Shown here: piece by piece, positions 61,749 through 64,000 of the stretch
Numbering within the stretch: the stretch's first letter is position 1
Layout: the number at the start of each line of letters is the position of its first letter
Source of the DNA: Avena insularis
Lineage: Eukaryota > Streptophyta > Magnoliopsida > Poales > Poaceae
DNA length: 64,000 bases
Direction of reading: 5' to 3'
Assembly (NCBI GenBank): GCA_023614405.1
Contig: CM042690.1
Coordinates: 525,590,293 to 525,654,292, forward strand
Notes under the pieces: generated by a model
The model's database searches: none
What the model was told of the DNA's origin: nothing
The model's input: the letters and a program-made list of their open reading frames with translations, nothing else
Translations under genes and position numbers: made by a program

Positions 61749-62145
61749 GTTGCAGACCGTTCGATTGGGGCGCGTGGACAAATAAGATGGTTCTTCGTAA
61801 GGGCGATCCACGAGTAGGCTGTTCCGCGACATGATTGTCCGCGCTTACATTTTCACTTATATTACTATTATTTCCACTCCCCTATAGCCTAGTAGTAATA
61901 TCATAGAGCTCATGAGTGAGCACGTCTACTCCACAGCCACCTCTCCCCTCATCCACCACACATCACTATGCGCCCGGACGACGCCACCGGCTTTCGTGCG
62001 CCGTGCCCGGACGACATCCGTTGATTCTTAGTCGCTACTTTCATGCTAAGAAATCATTTTACAAGCTTTTCAATTTATCCTACATATTCCCGCTATTCGC
62101 CGATCTAACTGCTGATCTTTTTTCTAATGTCTCGACGAACTCCAG
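61749..62145. other. unique sequence between array edge and SINA-like exon
   Basis: About 400 non-repetitive bases. The last 110 bases are T/C-rich and end CTCCAG at 62,145, resembling an intron 3' end. An ATG at 61,968 opens only 18 codons. No RING-finger coding segment is visible. It could be a promoter and 5' leader, or intron. Confidence 0.5.
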
Positions 62146-62778
62146 ATGTGGCAGATGTTGCAGCCCAAGAATCTGGAGATCCTCACGCGCAACTTCACAA
62201 CGACGTTCCCGCTCGTGTGCTCCCACCCACGATGCTTTCACCGTTACTCCTACCAGGAGCTCGCGTGCCTGCATGGTGCGTGCTCCTGCACGGAGCTGGG
62301 CTACAACTACACCGGCCCGCCGGCACAGCTCGTTGTCCACCTTGCAGAGGAGCACTTGATCAAAGTGATTAGGATCTCGTATGGGCAAGCCCAACTTCTC
62401 CAAGAGCAGGTGCCGTTCACTGACTCGGCACGCCGCCGGCTAATTTTCCAGGGGGACGGCTCTGTTTTCGTCCTGACCATCACCGCCGGTGTTCCGGGAA
62501 CCAGAGCTAGGCCCACCTTCGTGTGTGCGGTATGCATCCGGTCGGTCTCGTGTGCCTGGCCCCTATACACGGTGCGCATGTGGGCGAACGCCCAGCCACC
62601 ATTGTCCGATAGCATTCTTGTGCTAGCCGAGGCACTGAGCTTCCTGACGCCGCGAGAGGTGGAGTATGCGGACCTAAGGTCGATCCTATGTGTGCCATCA
62701 CAGTACCTTGTCGGTGCTAGACCGAGCAAGCAAATGCATTTTTACATTTGTATCGAGAAGACCGACATGGAAATGTAG
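62146..62778 (+). CDS. SINA/SIAH-like protein, zinc-finger remnant plus TRAF-like domain (partial or diverged)
   Basis: 210 residues from ATG 62,146 to TAG 62,776-62,778. Residues about 25-70 resemble the SIAH-type zinc fingers (VCSHPRC, CLHGACSC, TGPPAQLVVHLAEEH). By eye, two expected zinc ligands are replaced: Gln37 where His is usual and Tyr53 where Cys is usual. Residues about 72-205 fit the plant SINA-like TRAF-type substrate-binding domain (GDGSVFVLTI, YTVRMWANAQPP, LCVPSQYLVGARPSKQMHFYICIEK). Full members are about 270-330 residues with an N-terminal RING finger that transfers ubiquitin; none is seen here. Either a first exon is missing or upstream, or this is a 5'-truncated copy. The intact 211-codon frame argues against long decay. 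It lies 400 bases from the array edge. Confidence 0.6.
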   Translation: MWQMLQPKNLEILTRNFTTTFPLVCSHPRCFHRYSYQELACLHGACSCTELGYNYTGPPAQLVVHLAEEHLIKVIRISYGQAQLLQEQVPFTDSARRRLIFQGDGSVFVLTITAGVPGTRARPTFVCAVCIRSVSCAWPLYTVRMWANAQPPLSDSILVLAEALSFLTPREVEYADLRSILCVPSQYLVGARPSKQMHFYICIEKTDMEM

Positions 62779-63300
62779 TACTTATGATGTCATTACTGTT
62801 AGACTTAATCGATGCTTCTCAGGTGCATAGAGCATACGTGTTGTGCGAATGTACCCCAGTTGTAGTTTTTTAGCACTCCTTAATAATTCGACGAGTTATT
62901 GGTCCAATCAGCTTGATGTTGTCACGTTGCAAAGTCTGCTTGCTATGGACAGACTGGCAATACTGGTGCTCCCTCTCCCTCATGTTAGTGTCACTTGTTC
63001 CGTGGGCCCACCTGCTAGTGTCCCGCCCCCTTACTTCTCTTCCTTCCCCTCGAAGCCACTGTCCCAACTTCTCTTCCATCCTGCCACTCCCGTCTGGTGG
63101 TTGTAATCTGATTTTCATTGGATTGTTTACATGTAATCTATGTTGATAATGCAACATGCAAATGGCGTAGACACAATTTCTAAAGTGGAAGCACTCACAC
63201 GCTGCTATTGCGCATATTTCTCAATATAGCTCGACAAACCCATTACAATAATTGTACTCGCACTAAACACACCCGAAATTGCAACCATCCTAAACAACAT
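62779..63300. other. 3' flank of the SINA-like frame, nothing recognised
   Basis: About 520 bases with no domain-bearing frame. AATAAT-like words near 62,880 could serve polyadenylation, but the evidence is weak. The far end would be the 3' flank of the minus-strand frame that follows. Confidence 0.5.
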
Positions 63301-63570
63301 CTAAACCCACATCACAACACTGTCGTCGGAGTCCACCTCGATTGGTGACACCTCCGTGCCCTTCCCAGCGGCATCCACTCCCGCCCGTGGCTTGCCCTTC
63401 TCCAAGGAGGCAACAATGGCATTCTGCACAGCTTCGTCCCCGTCGTCCTCCACATCGGAATCGACAATGACAAAGGTGACGGGGTTGGCGTGGACCGAGC
63501 GCCGTCGCGCCTGGCGGCTCCTGCTCGAGCTTGACGGCGCATTAGTCCTTCTATAGGTAGGAGGGGCCAA
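63301..63570 (-). CDS. hypothetical acidic exon with SUMO-interaction-like and ubiquitin-interaction-like motifs
   Basis: A minus-strand frame of about 89 codons ending in a stop at 63,301-63,303. It has a basic Ser/Arg start, then FVIVDSDVEDD (hydrophobic core followed by acids, like a SUMO-interacting motif), DEAVQNAIVASLE (resembles a ubiquitin-interacting helix, though the final acidic position is off by one), and PIEVDSDDSVV (a second SUMO-motif-like stretch). There is no in-frame ATG between the upstream TGA near 63,650 and this region, so it could be translated only as a downstream exon. The overlapping 191-codon frame at 63,312-63,887 shows no such motifs. The gene is not recognised. 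Confidence 0.33.
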   Translation of the reverse strand: MAPPTYRRTNAPSSSSRSRQARRRSVHANPVTFVIVDSDVEDDGDEAVQNAIVASLEKGKPRAGVDAAGKGTEVSPIEVDSDDSVVMWV

Positions 63571-64000
63571 GCTCGGAGACGTAACATCGTCTCTCCTCTC
63601 AAGAAACCATGGCCATTTGATACTGTGGCGGTAGGATCTTGGGGTGGATCATCCGTGGCAAGCCCTACCGGAAGCGGTGGAGCGGATGGATCTGCCGGCG
63701 CGAGCCATGACAAGTTTCTAGGAGGGAGGAATATTGTGGGCCAGGCGTGTCTGGTTCCTGGGCAAGGCCTCCCAGTGATATGTACACGTGCAAGGTGCCA
63801 AAAGATTTCGTCCAATGCGCGCGAGAGGGCCTTTGAACCACGAAGGCGCGAGGTTTGGTTGACAAGTCCGCACGCTAGGTCCCCCACTTGTCAGCCAAAT
63901 GTGGATGGTAGGATTCTGCCCGAGTTATTAAGTGGGGATAAATCACGCTTCACCACTACCCTGACATCCAAAGGCTCCTCTTTCGTCTGCCCTCGCTCCC
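63571..64000. other. right end of window, unassigned
   Basis: Low-copy-looking sequence. A minus-strand frame continues to about 63,887 from a GTG, without a domain. It may be the 5' part or promoter of the minus-strand hypothetical gene. Confidence 0.4.

Noticed and set aside
61916..62359. 147-codon plus frame overlapping the SINA-like exon
   Set aside because: It lies in a different frame, Ser/Arg-rich, without the conserved zinc-finger and TRAF-like residues seen in the 62,146 frame.
63312..63887. 191-codon minus frame overlapping the SUMO-motif exon
   Set aside because: It starts at GTG and has low-complexity composition with no motif; the other frame has better motif content. Neither is certain.

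Overview
The window is nuclear, intergenic grass DNA, most likely from a Triticeae species (wheat, Aegilops, barley or rye). The evidence is an Angela/BARE-type copia LTR, a Tat-lineage Gypsy element with an antisense extra gene, and the habit of nesting LTR elements inside one another. I see no bacterial, organellar or viral replicon genes, and no tRNA, rRNA or CRISPR.

Layout. (1) 1-12,273: two nearly identical, decayed copia internal domains arranged internal-LTR-internal-LTR, with the window opening inside the first. (2) 12,274-61,748: one tandem array of a 48-bp monomer, about 30.1 kb of repeat (roughly 630 monomers), split into three blocks (12,274-36,528; 50,506-54,663; 60,010-61,748) by two LTR retrotransposons. 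Each insertion has a perfect 5-bp target duplication, and removing it restores the monomer phase exactly. (3) 36,529-50,500: a 13.97-kb minus-strand Tat-type Gypsy element. Its gag-protease frame is almost whole, its pol is frameshifted, and it carries a broken, spliced antisense gene on the plus strand. (4) 54,664-60,009: a 5.35-kb minus-strand element with 1.15-kb LTRs and no recognisable gag or pol. It has nearly the same primer-binding site as the Gypsy element, so it may be a non-autonomous partner. (5) 61,749-64,000: low-copy-looking DNA with a SINA/SIAH-like (TRAF-like) ubiquitin-ligase fragment on the plus strand and a short minus-strand frame with SUMO-interaction-like motifs.

The array is the most unusual object here. 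Its monomers fall into subtypes that recur in fixed order, and it grew by stacked segmental duplications: a 9.0-kb unit (12,338-21,352 copied to 21,353-29,694, the second copy shortened), a 6.28-kb unit (about 27,850-34,130 copied onward and later split by the Gypsy insertion), and a smaller 1.6-kb segment repeated 3.384 kb away. Many monomers read open in several frames because 48 is divisible by three. Frequent 49-bp and 40-bp variants break those frames, so I treat the long ORFs (up to 449 codons) as products of the repeat and not as genes.

The three LTR elements do not work with the flanking genes in any pathway I can support. The possible functional links are promoter read-through from the copia 3' LTR into the array, shared replication machinery between the two Gypsy-like elements, and the array lying against, and perhaps truncating, the SINA-like gene.
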